A stretch of DNA of 64,000 nt from Oreohelix idahoensis (Eukaryota > Mollusca > Gastropoda > Stylommatophora > Oreohelicidae), in the NCBI GenBank assembly GCA_024509875.1, contig JAMPIV010014132.1, positions 871,957 through 935,956 of the forward strand. The letters run 5' to 3'. The notes under the pieces are model-generated. The model searched no databases. It had not been told where the DNA came from and saw only the letters and a program-made list of their open reading frames with translations. The position numbers and the translations under genes are program-made. This document shows, piece after piece, positions 42,481 to 53,426 of this stretch; the stretch's first letter is position 1, and each line of letters opens with the position of its first letter.

Positions 42481-45290
42481 ATGACAAAAAAACCAGGTGA
42501 GCAAGAAATTATTTTTAAAAGCCGTAGGTATCTGGAAGAAGGGCGGGCTGCGGACCTGGATAGCATTCCAGGAGAGGCCGTCGGAACAGACGTCGGCTGC
42601 TCTACTGAGATAGTGTATAATTTAATTGGCCAAGTCTGGAGAGCTAAATATCGCAGATTAGGATTTAGAGAGGATACCTGGTCAAGTTGCCAGGGGAAAG
42701 AGATTTGCAGATGTGCACCGATTACAGAGAGTTGGTATGTTTATCAGTTTTGGAGAAAAATGTTACACAAGATCAGGGTTGAGATATTAAGAGAGCACGG
42801 GCAGAAAACAGAGAGAGTAATATGCAGGTTTTCGACAAAACAGATCGTGATCAGACCAGATGCCCACCTTACGCATAGTGGTAGAATAGAGTTGAGAATG
42901 AAATTCACCACTTTAACACATTAACTACCGAATTGAAAAACACACTGTGGCCGAATTAAATTGCTTTCCCATTTTCATCCTGTAGGTGTTTGCACAAAGT
43001 AAGCTGTAGTTTTCGTAATTGTTTACATATTTTTATGAATTACGCGTCATTTTAAAGATAAATGAATGTACTATTGCAATAAACACCGGTTGTAACTCTA
43101 ATAGAGGTTGTTGCTATTTAACGGCCCTCCGATGGCCGAGGACTTGCAATATTTTCACAATTATAACTGCTTGCGCCCCATCTCTATCAAAATCACAATT
43201 TCAATCAATGTGCACACCGTTTTCACTGTTGTCCTCGTCGCTAGATCTATCAGTCAATTGTTGAAACACGTTTCTATCCTATTCAGCCGTTAGACGAGAT
43301 GTACACGCATTTTTTGTAGTCCTATCACCATTTGCCACGGTAAACAGTTTTACACGATTTGGTAACTAACCCAAAACGCTGAAAAATATGATTATAATAT
43401 CAATTTTCCAGTGTTCTACAACAACCATGCTTTGGGAATTTGTTTTCCGGTGGCAACTTAAAATCTCGAACCAGATCAGAGAGTGTTTCAGTACGTTTTT
43501 CATTCGTTTTATTTCTAAAATTAGATTGGCGCTCTGAGCGGCTTGCGGTCCAAATGTGATTATTTTGTGAGCCGCTGACAGCGGCTTGCGGTAGTTAATG
43601 TGTTAAATTGGATTTATGGATTACGAAAATGCATTTGTCAGTTTGAATAGTGAGTCATCTTGAAAACTGGTGAGACACACTATTCATTGACCCAACAATG
43701 AAAACATATGAAGCCATGAATTGCAGAGGTCTTCGAAAAGGGCGACTTACATAATCTTTTGAGGTAAGGATTGGCATACATCTTGACACCATTTATCTTC
43801 TTGTTGTGTATAGACTGGATTATGACAACAATAGTTACCATCAGAAATGGAATTTAGTAGACTCTGAGTTGCAGCTGAACGATCTGAATTTTGCTGATAT
43901 CCTTCCCAACTGTCGCATGATGGAACAAGAAAAAAAGACAAAAGGATGATATTAGATAAGAGGTCACTGCAGTTTTATCTGAAAGTCCGCAGAAAAAAAG
44001 ACAAACATTACGAGGACGAAGATGCAAGTTAGGTAAGGTCGCACTGTGGGGTAAAAGCGGGAGCATCCCCACAGGACAGGCACTGTCAAAACGGAGCTAA
44101 CTACTTAAATTAGATGCTTAGATGCATGAAGCCGTTGTTAGTTACTTTCACGTGAGTGTGTGAGTGTGTATGTGTGTATGTATGTAATGCTATTTGTAAC
44201 TGTGCATGTTACAAGCTCCTACATAAACGTATAATTGACTCGTATTCACGCATAAGGGGGCCCACATCTTTAATGACACATATAAACCCACACACTGGAA
44301 ATACAAAGCGTTCAGTCCCATAATCTTTATTTACACAAATCCACTTCGAGAATTTTATTACACCTGAGTCCAAATATATGCCACCACATGGCTGGAAACA
44401 TATCTGCTAGGAATGTTTGTACCTCCTCTTATCACAATATAATGAAATTGTTTGAGAATACCTCACGTATCTGACAAAAACTAAGATCATCAGTGATCAA
44501 AAGGGACAAATATCTTCCATCATCGCATGTCAAGAGAAGGACAGTATGCAAATCGGGCGTTACACCCGACAGAAACGAGTCAAAACAACAATGGCTTTTT
44601 CGAAGCCGTCACTTCTTCAGCCGACAGACCGGGCCATTCCGACACCGAATCTCTGGTCACATGATCTCGTAATGTACTAATACTCGCGGGAAACAAAACA
44701 GGACCGAACACAATGGCTTTGTTTTTCAGCTGAGTGCATGTCTGCCATGTTCCTAACAATATGCTCCATGCAAAGCATGGGTTGCTCACGGCTGTCGTAA
44801 TACGTACATGCCTTGACAGCCACACATACAAATATCCTGGGAGCAATGTGAACAAGGTTACAAAAGCGCGCGATGGTATCAGGATAAAACAATCGGGAAC
44901 AAGGGGAAAAGGAGTTTTTTTAAATTTTTTTTTAATTGCATAGTGAAATACTGAAAATGCAAACCCCCTGACAAAATAGAAAATGTCAACTCATGTTTCA
45001 AGTCAGTCCTACTGTATGGCTCTGATACATGGAGAATAACACATTCGACGACAGGGAATTCGCGGACTTTCATACGTGGGTGCTTGACCAGAATAAAAGG
45101 GTTAAGGTGGTGTGATGGGATAACCAGTGTGGAAGTGACTAAAATAGCCACACATGTGCCTGTGGGGTTGAGGAAAAGACGGTGGCGTTGAACAAGTCAC
45201 ATAATGTGGGTAACGACTGGCAGATGGCAGTCCTTGTTCTGGAATCCCAAAATAAAAAAAAAACGAAGGGGTAAACCGATCTACCTGCTC
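42481..45290 (+). mobile_element. Old RTE-like LINE, broken by insertions
   Basis: Three blocks align in order with the LINE at 24266-26075. 42520-42912 covers the GPDGIPAEA and AGFRQNRSC regions, heavily mutated. 43607-43920 covers the DYEKAFDS region to the FADD region. 44990-45270 covers LLYGSETWR to SLFWN. A TTAA-flanked MITE (42917-43602) sits between the first two blocks, and about 1 kb of unassigned sequence (43950-44980, including a GTGT-rich stretch at 44150-44190) separates the second and third. No frame is usable. The matching is by shared phrases, for instance AGGTTTTCGACAAAACAGAT and GTCAGTCCTACTGTATGG. Confidence 0.75.
42913..43606. mobile_element. TTAA-flanked MITE (piggyBac-like ends)
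   Basis: TTAA at 42913-42916 and 43603-43606 flanks a 686-bp element whose ends are perfect 14-bp inverted repeats, CACATTAACTACCG. The right subterminal region adds GCGGCTTGCGG and a palindrome AGCCGCTGACAGCGGCT. The flanks join cleanly into the LINE sequence on both sides (TTCACCAC before, TTGGATTTATGGATTACGAAAA after), which supports the boundaries. It has no transposase ORF, so it is non-autonomous. TTAA targeting is typical of piggyBac and Kolobok elements. The family is an inference from the target alone. Confidence 0.85.
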
Positions 45291-45294
45291 ACCT

Positions 45295-45675
45295 ACTAAC
45301 TTATCAACCTACCTACCTGCTTATCTTTCTGCTTACCTACCTACATGCTTACCTAAATACCTACTTACCTAATTACCTTCATGTTTGCCTACCTATCTAC
45401 GTGATTACCCTCCTGCTTGCTTATCTACCTATCTGCTCATCTTCCTTTCTACCTGCCCACCTTCCTGCTTGCCTTCATTCATGCTTGCCTACCTTCCTAT
45501 CTTCCTGTTTGCCTACCTTCTTGCTTGCCTAACTACCTACCTACCTACATACCTACCTACCTACCTACCTACCTACCTACCTACCTACCTACCTACCTAC
45601 CTACCTACCTACCTACCTACCTACCTACCTACCTACCTACCTATCTACCTACCTACCTACCTACCTACCTACCTA
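45295..45675. repeat. (CTAC/CTAT)n tetranucleotide array
   Basis: A long ACCT-type tetranucleotide array, degenerate at 45295-45530 (mixed CTTC, CTGC and CTAC units) and pure CTAC from about 45535 to 45675. Leu-Pro-Thr-Tyr frames of 93-105 codons across it are artefacts. It abuts the minisatellite. Confidence 0.95.
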
Positions 45676-45934
45676 CAGTTGCTCACCAACTATTTTAAAT
45701 AGCTCATTAACTATTTTCAATAGCTCACCAACTATTAGCAACTACTCATCATCTATTAGTGATAGCTTGCAAACTATAAATAGTAACTCACAATCAATTA
45801 TCAGTAGACAAGAGATAACTCACTAACAATTATCAGTAGACAAGAGATAACTCACCACCAATTATCAGTAGACAAGAGATAACTCACAGACAATTAACAG
45901 TACCTCACCAGCTGTAACAGTAATTCACTAACTA
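45676..45934. repeat. Minisatellite (20-22-bp units), left part
   Basis: Diverged units of the type TAGCTCACCAACTATTAG. Three near-identical larger units at 45790-45890 contain AATTATCAGTAGACAAGAGA. The array is interrupted by the transposon at 45935, continues for about 22 bases at 48092-48113, and resumes at 49417. Confidence 0.85.
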
Positions 45935-48091
45935 CACTGACAAACAACATTTTTCTTTCTTATATAAGAATAAGTGTTCTTAGGTCAGTTTCTTGCGCTG
46001 ATTTCAAATCTGAAATCCGTTTATCTCTATCACGTCGGGTTCTTAAGATATTTGTGAATAAATATATTTTTGGGAAACCATTATTTGCTCCGTTTCATTT
46101 TTACTATATAGCTTATTAAAAATTAATAAAAAGCAACATAATTCTACTTTTTATACTGCTAAAAGATGCATGACATATGTTACGCGATTTTTCAAATAGT
46201 TACTGTATTTTGAAATAATTCTGAGCAAAATATGGCTTCTAGAAGTTGTAGAAATTCGGCTGATCTGTTCTGTTACGTGTGCGGATATTTTACCGATCGT
46301 GTTGACCAGAAAAACTTTACACCATTACTAAAGAAAGCATATGAACTTTATTTCCATTCGAAAGTTGATGATGCAAATAAATCTTGGAAGCCAAATGCAG
46401 TTTGTTCGATACATTGGCAGGTTGGTTACGAAAATCGCCGAAGCATAAGTCGATGCCTTTTGGAGTGCCAGTAATATGGCGTGAACATACAAATCACACT
46501 ACTGATTGTTACTTCTGCTTGACAAATATCCATGGTTTCACTTTTAAAACTAGAAAGTCTGTGGTTTATCCAAATATTGAATCGGTTTCGAAACCAGTGC
46601 CTCATGATCCAATCACGTGTCCGATCCAAATACCACCAGAACAATATCCGTTGGACGTAAATGAACCATCAGAAAGTGATAGTTTACCTGCTTTAGAAAC
46701 TAATTCTGACTCAGATTACATACCGGTGAATGATGGTGTTTACTTAATTAACCATTCAGAACTTTCAGATCTAATACGTGATCTCGCTCTTACCAAAGGA
46801 CAAGCGGAATTACTCGGTTCGCGACTCAAAGAATGGAATCTTTTAGCGCCCAATACTCCGATATCTAAATTTCGTCATAGACACAGAGAACTTGTTCAAT
46901 ACTTTGAGATGGATGATGACATTTGCTATTGCAAAGATGTAAACGGTCATGAGCACATAGTCAACGATTAGCGATTTTTCATCGATTCTTCCAAGACTAG
47001 TCTAAAAGCCGTGTTATTGCATAACATAATTTTTTTTCTCATCAATTCCAGTCGCCTACTCTGTTCATATGAAAGAAACTTATGACAATATGGCTATACG
47101 TTTGGAAAAAATAAAGTACAATGACTACCAATGGCGGATTTGTGGAGACCTAAAGGTCATTGCAATTCTCACGGGCATGCAGACTGGGTATACTAAATTT
47201 TGTTGCTTCCGATGTGAATGGGACAGCCGCAACAGACAGGAACATTATGCAAGAAAGGTGTGGCCTATCCGGGATCGTATGCAGCTCGGGCATAAAAATG
47301 TAATACGCAAGCCATTAGTTAACAAAGACAGCTTCATTTTACCACTGTTACATATAAAGTTGGGGCTCATGAAGAATTTTGTAAAAGCGTTAGATAAAAC
47401 GAGCAAAGCTTTCACTTATCTTCGAGAAAAGTTTCCGCAAGTTAGCGATGCAAAGATAAAGGAAGGTATCTTTGTAGGACCTCAGATTAGGAAAGTTATT
47501 GCAGACAAACAATTCGAGAACTTGTTACATGGTAGTGAACTTCGCGCATGGATGGCATTCAAATCGATCGTCGATAACTTTCTGGAAAATCACAAATCTG
47601 TCGACTATGTTGCATATTGTTAAGCAGTGCATAGATGCATACAGAATTATGGGCTGTAACATGTCCCTCAAAATCCATTTGCTCGATTCGCATCTTGACT
47701 TTTTCCCTGACAACCTTGGCGAATTCAGCGATGAACATGGAGAATGATTCCATCAAGATATCGCCGTAATGGAGTCACGTTATCAAGGATGGTGGAGTGT
47801 GACCATGCTTGCCGATTATTGTTGGATGCTTCATCGCGATGTACCACATGCCATTCACCGACGAAAGTCGACTGCAAAGAAATTCACGCCTACATAACTG
47901 TTATACTTCTTGTACGAATGATGTTGTAATACTGTATGCGTTGTTAAAAAACTTCAATTGCGTATTTCTAGAGATCCCGACCTGATAAAGAAAAACGGTT
48001 TGCAGATTTAAAAACAGCGCATTAAAATTGACCAGAAAAACATAGAAATGTTAGAGAAAGAAAAAAAAAAGTTTTTTTTTGTTAGTCAGTG
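45935..48091 (+). mobile_element. DNA transposon with long CACTG terminal inverted repeats and CTA target duplication
   Basis: The left end 45935 starts CACTGACAAACAAC and the right end read inward from 48091 starts CACTGACTAACAA. Over about 125 bases the two ends remain alignable as imperfect inverted repeats. The best block is GCGCTGATTTCAAATCTGAA near 45994 against GCGCTGTTTTTAAATCTGCA from about 48020 inward, followed by matching CCGTTT, TATCA and GTCGGG. CTA flanks both ends (45932-45934 and 48092-48094). Removing the element joins TTCACTAA and CTATTAGCAGATAGCTC into regular minisatellite sequence, which confirms the ends. A CAC terminus and a 3-bp duplication recall the CACTA/Mirage/Chapaev supergroup. 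That assignment is inference. Confidence 0.85.
46232..47897 (+). pseudogene. Conserved uncharacterised protein, probable transposase of the CACTG element, broken
   Basis: The gene fills most of the transposon interior and would encode about 555 residues. The start MASRSCRNSADLFCYVCG has a Cys-X2-Cys pair; further pairs are CYFC and CCFRC. Mid-protein helices include ELLGSRLKEWNLLAP, and later blocks are ICGDLKVIAILTG and LHIKLGLMKNFVKAL. I recall proteins of this pattern as uncharacterised predictions in arthropods and other invertebrates; no function is established to my knowledge. Lesions are a frameshift near 46420, TAG at 46969-46971 (a Trp position by context), a frameshift in the T run near 47030, a frameshift near 47620, and TGA at 47745-47747. 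The reading ends at 47897. Candidate acidic catalytic positions, purely inferred, are Asp at 46984 (DSS), Asp at 47147 (GDLK) and Glu near 47733 (SDEHGE). Confidence 0.7.
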
Positions 48092-48113
48092 CTATTAGCA
48101 GATAGCTCAGTAA

Positions 48114-49416
48114 CTCACACAGGAAAAATCTATGACAAATACTTGAGCACAGAACAAGACCCATCTTCGAACCACAGTTGAGTAGGGCCCAATTAGGACT
48201 GAGAAAAGGAATGGACATACCGATGCTTAGTTCACCTTAAGACATTTAAGTGAAAGAACAGCTGAATATAACAGTCAAAAAAATATTTTTATGACCAGCA
48301 GAGAACCTTCAACAGAGTGGATAGGAATAAACTTTGGTCAGTATTAGAAAGCGACGGATTACATAGGCAGCTATCCAACGTGAAATCTTTGCATCATGCA
48401 CGCAAAAGTGTAAAAACGACAACTGATGGACTCACCGATGCATTTGATGTAACCACCGGAGTACGACAAGGTTGTGTACTGTCACCACTACTGTTCAACG
48501 TTTACATGGACAAAATACGAGCGCAAACCTAGAAGTAAACTAAAACGATGTAGTAACTTCAGATAATGAAGAATACGATCGACTGAATAAGTAACCTTTT
48601 TGAGCTTGACCCTAGTCTAATTTATGGAGAAATTGCAAAATCATACAAATGTACTTAATTCAACTTGCGGAAGAAACAACATAAAGATAAGCACATCAAA
48701 GACAGAAAATATGAAGGTCAGCAGATCAATAGGCCCACTTAACATGCATGTTACCATACCAAACTTAAGTAAGTTCCTGAGCCCAAATAGCTAGGAAACT
48801 TTTATTTTATTTATTTTTATTTTTTACAGAAAATGGCAGACTTGACAGAGAAATTGACACAAATATGTTAAAAAAACAACAACAACAAAAACACACACCC
48901 AGTGCAGTGACCTACCAACTGTCTTCACTGCTCAAACATTCGAATATCAGTATTGAAACTAAACGGCAGTTGAGGAATAATCCAGTCTTACCAACGCTTT
49001 GCTATCAGTGTCAAACATGGTCACTGGCCAAAGTACAAGAGAGGAAAATCACATCCTATGAGATGTGAGGTTTGAGAAAAGACATTAATGTTACCAGGAG
49101 AGACATAATGATAAATAATGAGAAGAGAAAAATTGTAAGAACTATATCCTGCATCAAGTATATAGAGAGTCAGATAATCAAGTGGTTTGGTCATCTCACG
49201 ACAATGGAGCCCGATAAATTACCACTGCGCGCCTATAATACTAGAAGGTCTGGGTTCAGAGCACAGAGACGACCAAGAGGCAGACGGATAGACAACATCA
49301 CATTCAATTTACAACTGCGCGGGCTCACTGTAGCCAAGGCGGCACACTTTACTCGGGAACGTCTACTTCAGCTTCTCATAACACCTCACGGCACGAGTGA
49401 AAAAAACAGTAAAGTA
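48114..49416 (+). mobile_element. 5'-truncated LINE inserted in the minisatellite
   Basis: RT fragments are visible: a VDRNKLWSVLE-type block at 48310-48350, GVRQGCVLSPLLFNVYMD at about 48455-48515, and a C-terminal end with IIKWFGHLTTMEPDKLP at 49170-49225 and RPRGRRIDNI near 49270. The 3' end (ACACCTCACGGCACGAGTG, then AGTAAAGTAA) resembles that of the LINE at 53720-54063, so both belong to a TAAG-tailed family. AGCTCAGTAA occurs on both sides (48104-48113 and 49417-49426) and may be the target duplication, although the host repeat has similar units. It has many stops and is dead. Confidence 0.75.
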
Positions 49417-49426
49417 AGCTCAGTAA

Positions 49427-50860
49427 TTATTACAATAACTCATCAACTATTAGCAATAACTCATCAACTATTAGCAATAACTCACCAACTATTAGCAATA
49501 ACGCACCAACTATTAAAAGAAACGCGTCAACTATATGAAGTTAACTCACCAACTATTATAAGTAACTCACCAACTATAAGAGGTAACTCACTAGCTATAA
49601 GAAGTATCTGACCAACTATTAGAGTTAACTCACCCATTATTAGAAATAATTCACCAGATATAAGAAGTACCTTACCAACTATTAGAAGTAACGCACCAAC
49701 TAGTAGAAGTAGCACACTAACTATTACATGTAACTCATAAACAATTAGAAATACCTCACCAACTATTCCAAGTAGCTCATTGGGAATAAGAAGTAGCTCA
49801 CCAATAATTAAAAGTAACTCACGAACAATTAGAGTAACTCACAAACAATTAGAAGTAGCTCACCAATAATTAAAAGTAACTCACCAACTATTAGAAGTAA
49901 CTCATAAACAATTAGAAACACCTCACCAACTATTCCAAGTAGCTCATTGGGATAAGAAGTAGCTCACCAATAATTAAAAGTAACTCACGAACAATTAGAG
50001 TAACTCACAAACAATTAGAAGTAGCTCACCAATAATTAAAAGTAACTCACCAACTATTAGAAGTAACTCATAAACAATTAGAAACACCTCACCAACTATT
50101 CCAAGTAGCTCATTGGGAATAAGAAGTAGCTCACCAATAATTAAAAGTAACTCACGAACAATTAGAGTAACTCACAAACAATTAGAAGTAGCTCACCAAT
50201 AATTAAAAGTAACTCACCAACTATTAGAAGTAACTCATAAACAATTAGAAACACCTCACCAACTATTCCAAGTAGCTCATTGGGAATAAGAAGTAGCTCA
50301 CCAATAATTAAAAGTAACTCACGAACAATTAGAGTAACTCACGAACAATTAGAGTAACTCACAAACAATTAGAAGTAGCTCACCAATAATTAAAAGTAAC
50401 TCACCAACTATTAGAAGTAACTCATAAACAATTAGAAACACCTCACCAACTATTCCAAGTAGCTCATTGGGAATAAGAAGTAGCTCACCAATAATTAAAA
50501 GTAAACTCACGAACAATTAGAGTAACTCACAAACAATTAGAAGTAGCTCACCAATAATTAAAAGTAACTCACCAACTATTAGAAGTAACTCATAAACAAT
50601 TAGAAACACCTCACCAACTATTCCAAGTAGCTCATTGGGAATAAGAAGTAGCTCACCAATAATTAAAAGTAACTCACGAACAATTAGAGTAACTCACAAA
50701 CAATTAGAAGTAGCTCACCAATAATTAAAAGTAACTCACCAACTATTAGAAGTAACTCACAAACAAATTATAAATATCTCACCAACTATTAGAAGTAACT
50801 CACACACAGAATTAGAAATACCTCACCAACTACTACAAGTAGTTCAGCAACTATATATTT
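49427..50860. repeat. Minisatellite with 167-bp higher-order units
   Basis: The basic unit is 20-22 bp (for example AAGTAACTCACCAACTATTAG). From about 49740 it is organised in higher-order units of eight variants. The marker AGCTCATTGGG recurs with its TCAT at 49777, 49944, 50110, 50277, 50464 and 50632, giving spacings of 167, 166, 167, 187 and 168. The 187-bp unit has one additional ACTCACGAACAATTAGAGTA subunit. The higher-order copies are almost identical to one another and so expanded recently. Confidence 0.95.
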
Positions 50861-51480
50861 ACAACGACCCGGCTCTCCAGACATCGATAAACATGACTTC
50901 TTCCTGAAGTTATAAACACGGACATTCAGATTTTATAAGACTAGCGAGGTCGGCCAAATGTCAGAAGATTCTGAGGTTGTCTGCTCTTTTCACCTCACTT
51001 GCACCCCAGAACCAGTCTTTGAGAAACATGAAAATATCTGAGGATGGTTCAAATCAGAAGTGCGAGTCAATGTTTAGTAAAAAATTTCATTAACGAATGT
51101 TTTTTATTTCTTCGCAGACGGGAGCAGACCACAGTTTATCTATCTGACCTTCCACCTTTCCACTCGGTATAGTTAATATCACTGGGTATTAGTAAGAAGC
51201 TCATTTATTCGTTCATTCTTTCGTGCGCTCGTCCGTCCATTCATTGATTAATTCATTCCCTTCCCTTTTCACTTTCTTTGCAGCATGGGAACCACCACAG
51301 CAATTGGTTCCTTTGCAGTAAGACTTCACCAATGCATTCATGTGCTCCTGCAGCAGTGGGTTATTTAGCTATTCGTTTTACATGTTGAGGTTGCTAGCAC
51401 CATACAGAGAAGCATATTAGTCACATTTTAAGACATACCTTAGGAGCAGTAGTGCTATTATTTCTTCTTGTCTTCTCAGA

Positions 51481-51511
<31 letters not shown>

Positions 51512-51759
51512 GCCCGGGACATAATGAAGCAATATGTAGGACAGCGAGATAACTTAAAGAGGAATTGTATCCTAAGTAACATGTTGGAAGTACAACTGTT
51601 GCTGATTACAATTATGATGGTAGGGGTGTTTGTTGTGCTTATGGCAGTGGTGTTTCAGGCATAATGAAGCAAAATGCATGATGTTAATAGTGTCTATGAG
51701 AGTATAGCTGGTAGTGGATGACAGCTGGTAGTGGACATTATAATAGTATCTATAGTCTT
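50861..51759. other. Gene-free stretch with a poly-C run
   Basis: No gene. Poly-C of 29 bases is at 51483-51511, next to a 70-codon frame that is an artefact of it (Pro run). An ATTCATT-rich region lies at 51205-51260. Confidence 0.6.
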
Positions 51760-51960
51760 CTTAGATCATGTACAGACCAGCTATCTACTCAGCCAATAAT
51801 AGCGTAACAGAGCTTGGAACTCTATTCATCACTTTACGTGTGAATTGTAGATTATGAAAATGCCTTTTACAGATTCGATAAAGAATACCTTTGGAAACTG
51901 ATGAAGTACGGTACTATTGAGTCTTCCCACAAGTTCATAACCTAATAAGGAAAACATTCA
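51760..51960 (+). mobile_element. Fragment of the RTE-like LINE
   Basis: Matches the AGATCATGTACAGACCAG phrase and the DYEKAFDSVDRE-coding region of the LINE at 24266-26075 (here GTAGATTATGAAAATGCC at about 51847). Short and degenerate. Confidence 0.65.
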
Positions 51961-51989
51961 TTATCATTTATTCAGATCCCCAAGCACCA

Positions 51990-52330
51990 CGGATCCTGCA
52001 AAAAACCCTTATGCCAAGTCTTTCACTCTCGCTCCAAAAGCTAAAGGTCTTTCTGTGCCTTTCTTTTCCCTTTCATTTCTGTCTCCATTTCTCTTCTCCG
52101 TGTGATTTTGGGTCTTTTTTTACATTTTTTACCAGGAGGACACAGAGATAAAGAAAAGGATCGCCATGTCCAAATAGGCGACAAATATGATATTTTTTTC
52201 TTCTTCTTCTTCTTCGTTCGTCCTGAAAAGGATGGTGGTTGCGTTGTTTCTGTTTACGCTTAAGCTGTGATATCTGCACCTTTCGGTCGACACATCCGAC
52301 TTTTGCACGGCATTTTTTTAAATATGAGAT
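51990..52330 (-). mobile_element. Minus-strand LINE 3' fragments
   Basis: 51990-52140 resembles the minus-strand LINE end at 2980-3230 (phrases CATGCCAAGTC and TTCTCCGTGTG). 52195-52325, read on the minus strand, is a decayed ORF ending in a GAAGAAGAAG tail at about 52198-52215. A 36-bp segment, 52139-52174, recurs at 52409-52444, which points to rearrangement here. Confidence 0.45.
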
Positions 52331-52960
52331 TTGAACAGCAAGAGAGAAATCAAACAAGTCAATCTCTTTAAATATTTAGGCTACACATTGACATCAGATG
52401 GCAGATGTGACACAGAGATAAAGAAAAGGATCGCCATGTCCAAAGAAGCCTTTACTAGGATGTGCAACGTAATGAAAAACAGAAACATCACCATAAGCAC
52501 AAAAATTCGCTTACTAAGGGGCTACGTGTGGTCCGTTTTTCTATTTAGATGCGAATGTTGGACAATGAGTAACCAGATGGTGAAAAAACTGGAGGCAGCG
52601 GAAATGTGGTTTATGAGAAGGATACTGAGAATATCGTGGACAGAGAAGAAAACAAATGCCGAGGTATTGACAGCTGCGGGTGTTAATAGATCGCTCATCA
52701 AAACCATCAGGAAAAGACAAATGAAATTTATGGGACATATTAACAGAAGAGGAAGAGTAAAGGAATTAGTCTTATGTGGGAAAATACCAGGTAGGAGAGG
52801 AAGAGGAAGGCAGAGAAAGATGTATGTGGAAAGCTTAAACAACTGGGCAACAAACAACAGCATGGGCAACAACAACCTCATTAGACTATCAAAAGACCGA
52901 GAAGATTGGTGAGTCATGATTGCCAATGTCTGTTCCAGACCAGGCACCCGAAGAAGAAGA
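52331..52960 (+). mobile_element. LINE ORF2 C-terminal fragment
   Basis: An open frame to 52912 encodes the region after the RT domain of a non-LTR element: LFKYLGYTLTSDGRCDTEI, then CECWTMSNQMVKKLEAAEMW, then RRILRISWTEKKTNAEVL and KFMGHINRRGRVKELVLCGK. A GAAGAAGA tail follows at about 52949. This is a third LINE family in the window (KKLEAAEMWFMRR type). It is 5'-truncated, but the remaining frame is clean, so the insertion is fairly young. Confidence 0.8.
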
Positions 52961-53350
52961 CCCAGAGGACAGTACAAACAAGAACAAAGAAGTTGCAAAT
53001 GTTCATAAATGGTGTTCTTGCGTTGACTAGAAGATTGAAATGGTTTGACAAGATCACTGATTAGGAACTGATGACAAGAACCAGACAAGTGCCAGTAAAA
53101 CAAGAGATAAGAAGAAGACTCTAGATATCGATAGGACACACATTGAGAAAACCTGTTGATAGCATTACAAAGCAGTCCTTGTTCTGAAATCTTTTAAGAG
53201 AGGAAAACGTAAACGAAAAAAAAACTTGAAGAAGAGATATGAAGACAGAAATGAAAGGGACGAGGAAAACAAGGAAAGTTCCTGCGCTAATAGCAATGGC
53301 TTGCAGGACTTGGTGAAGAGTTTGTTGAAGACCTGTGGTGCTTGCGAAGC
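52961..53350 (+). mobile_element. Fragment of the RTE-like LINE, C-terminal end
   Basis: Aligns with 25690-26050 (for instance ACAAGAACCAGACAAGTGCC and CCTGTTGATAGCATTACAA). It has stops and small deletions. It runs into the sequence just before the Helitron-like copy B. Confidence 0.7.
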
Positions 53351-53426
53351 TGAAGGGTAATGATGCTGATAATTATAGATACCGTAATTACTACCACTAT
53401 TGTTGTAACAATCAAGATATATAAAA

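Noticed and set aside
45385..45702. Two overlapping Leu-Pro-Thr-Tyr-rich frames
   Set aside because: Pure translation of the CTAC tetranucleotide array.
49427..50860. CRISPR array
   Set aside because: Units are contiguous 20-22-bp variants with no unique spacers, and the DNA is clearly eukaryotic. It is a minisatellite.
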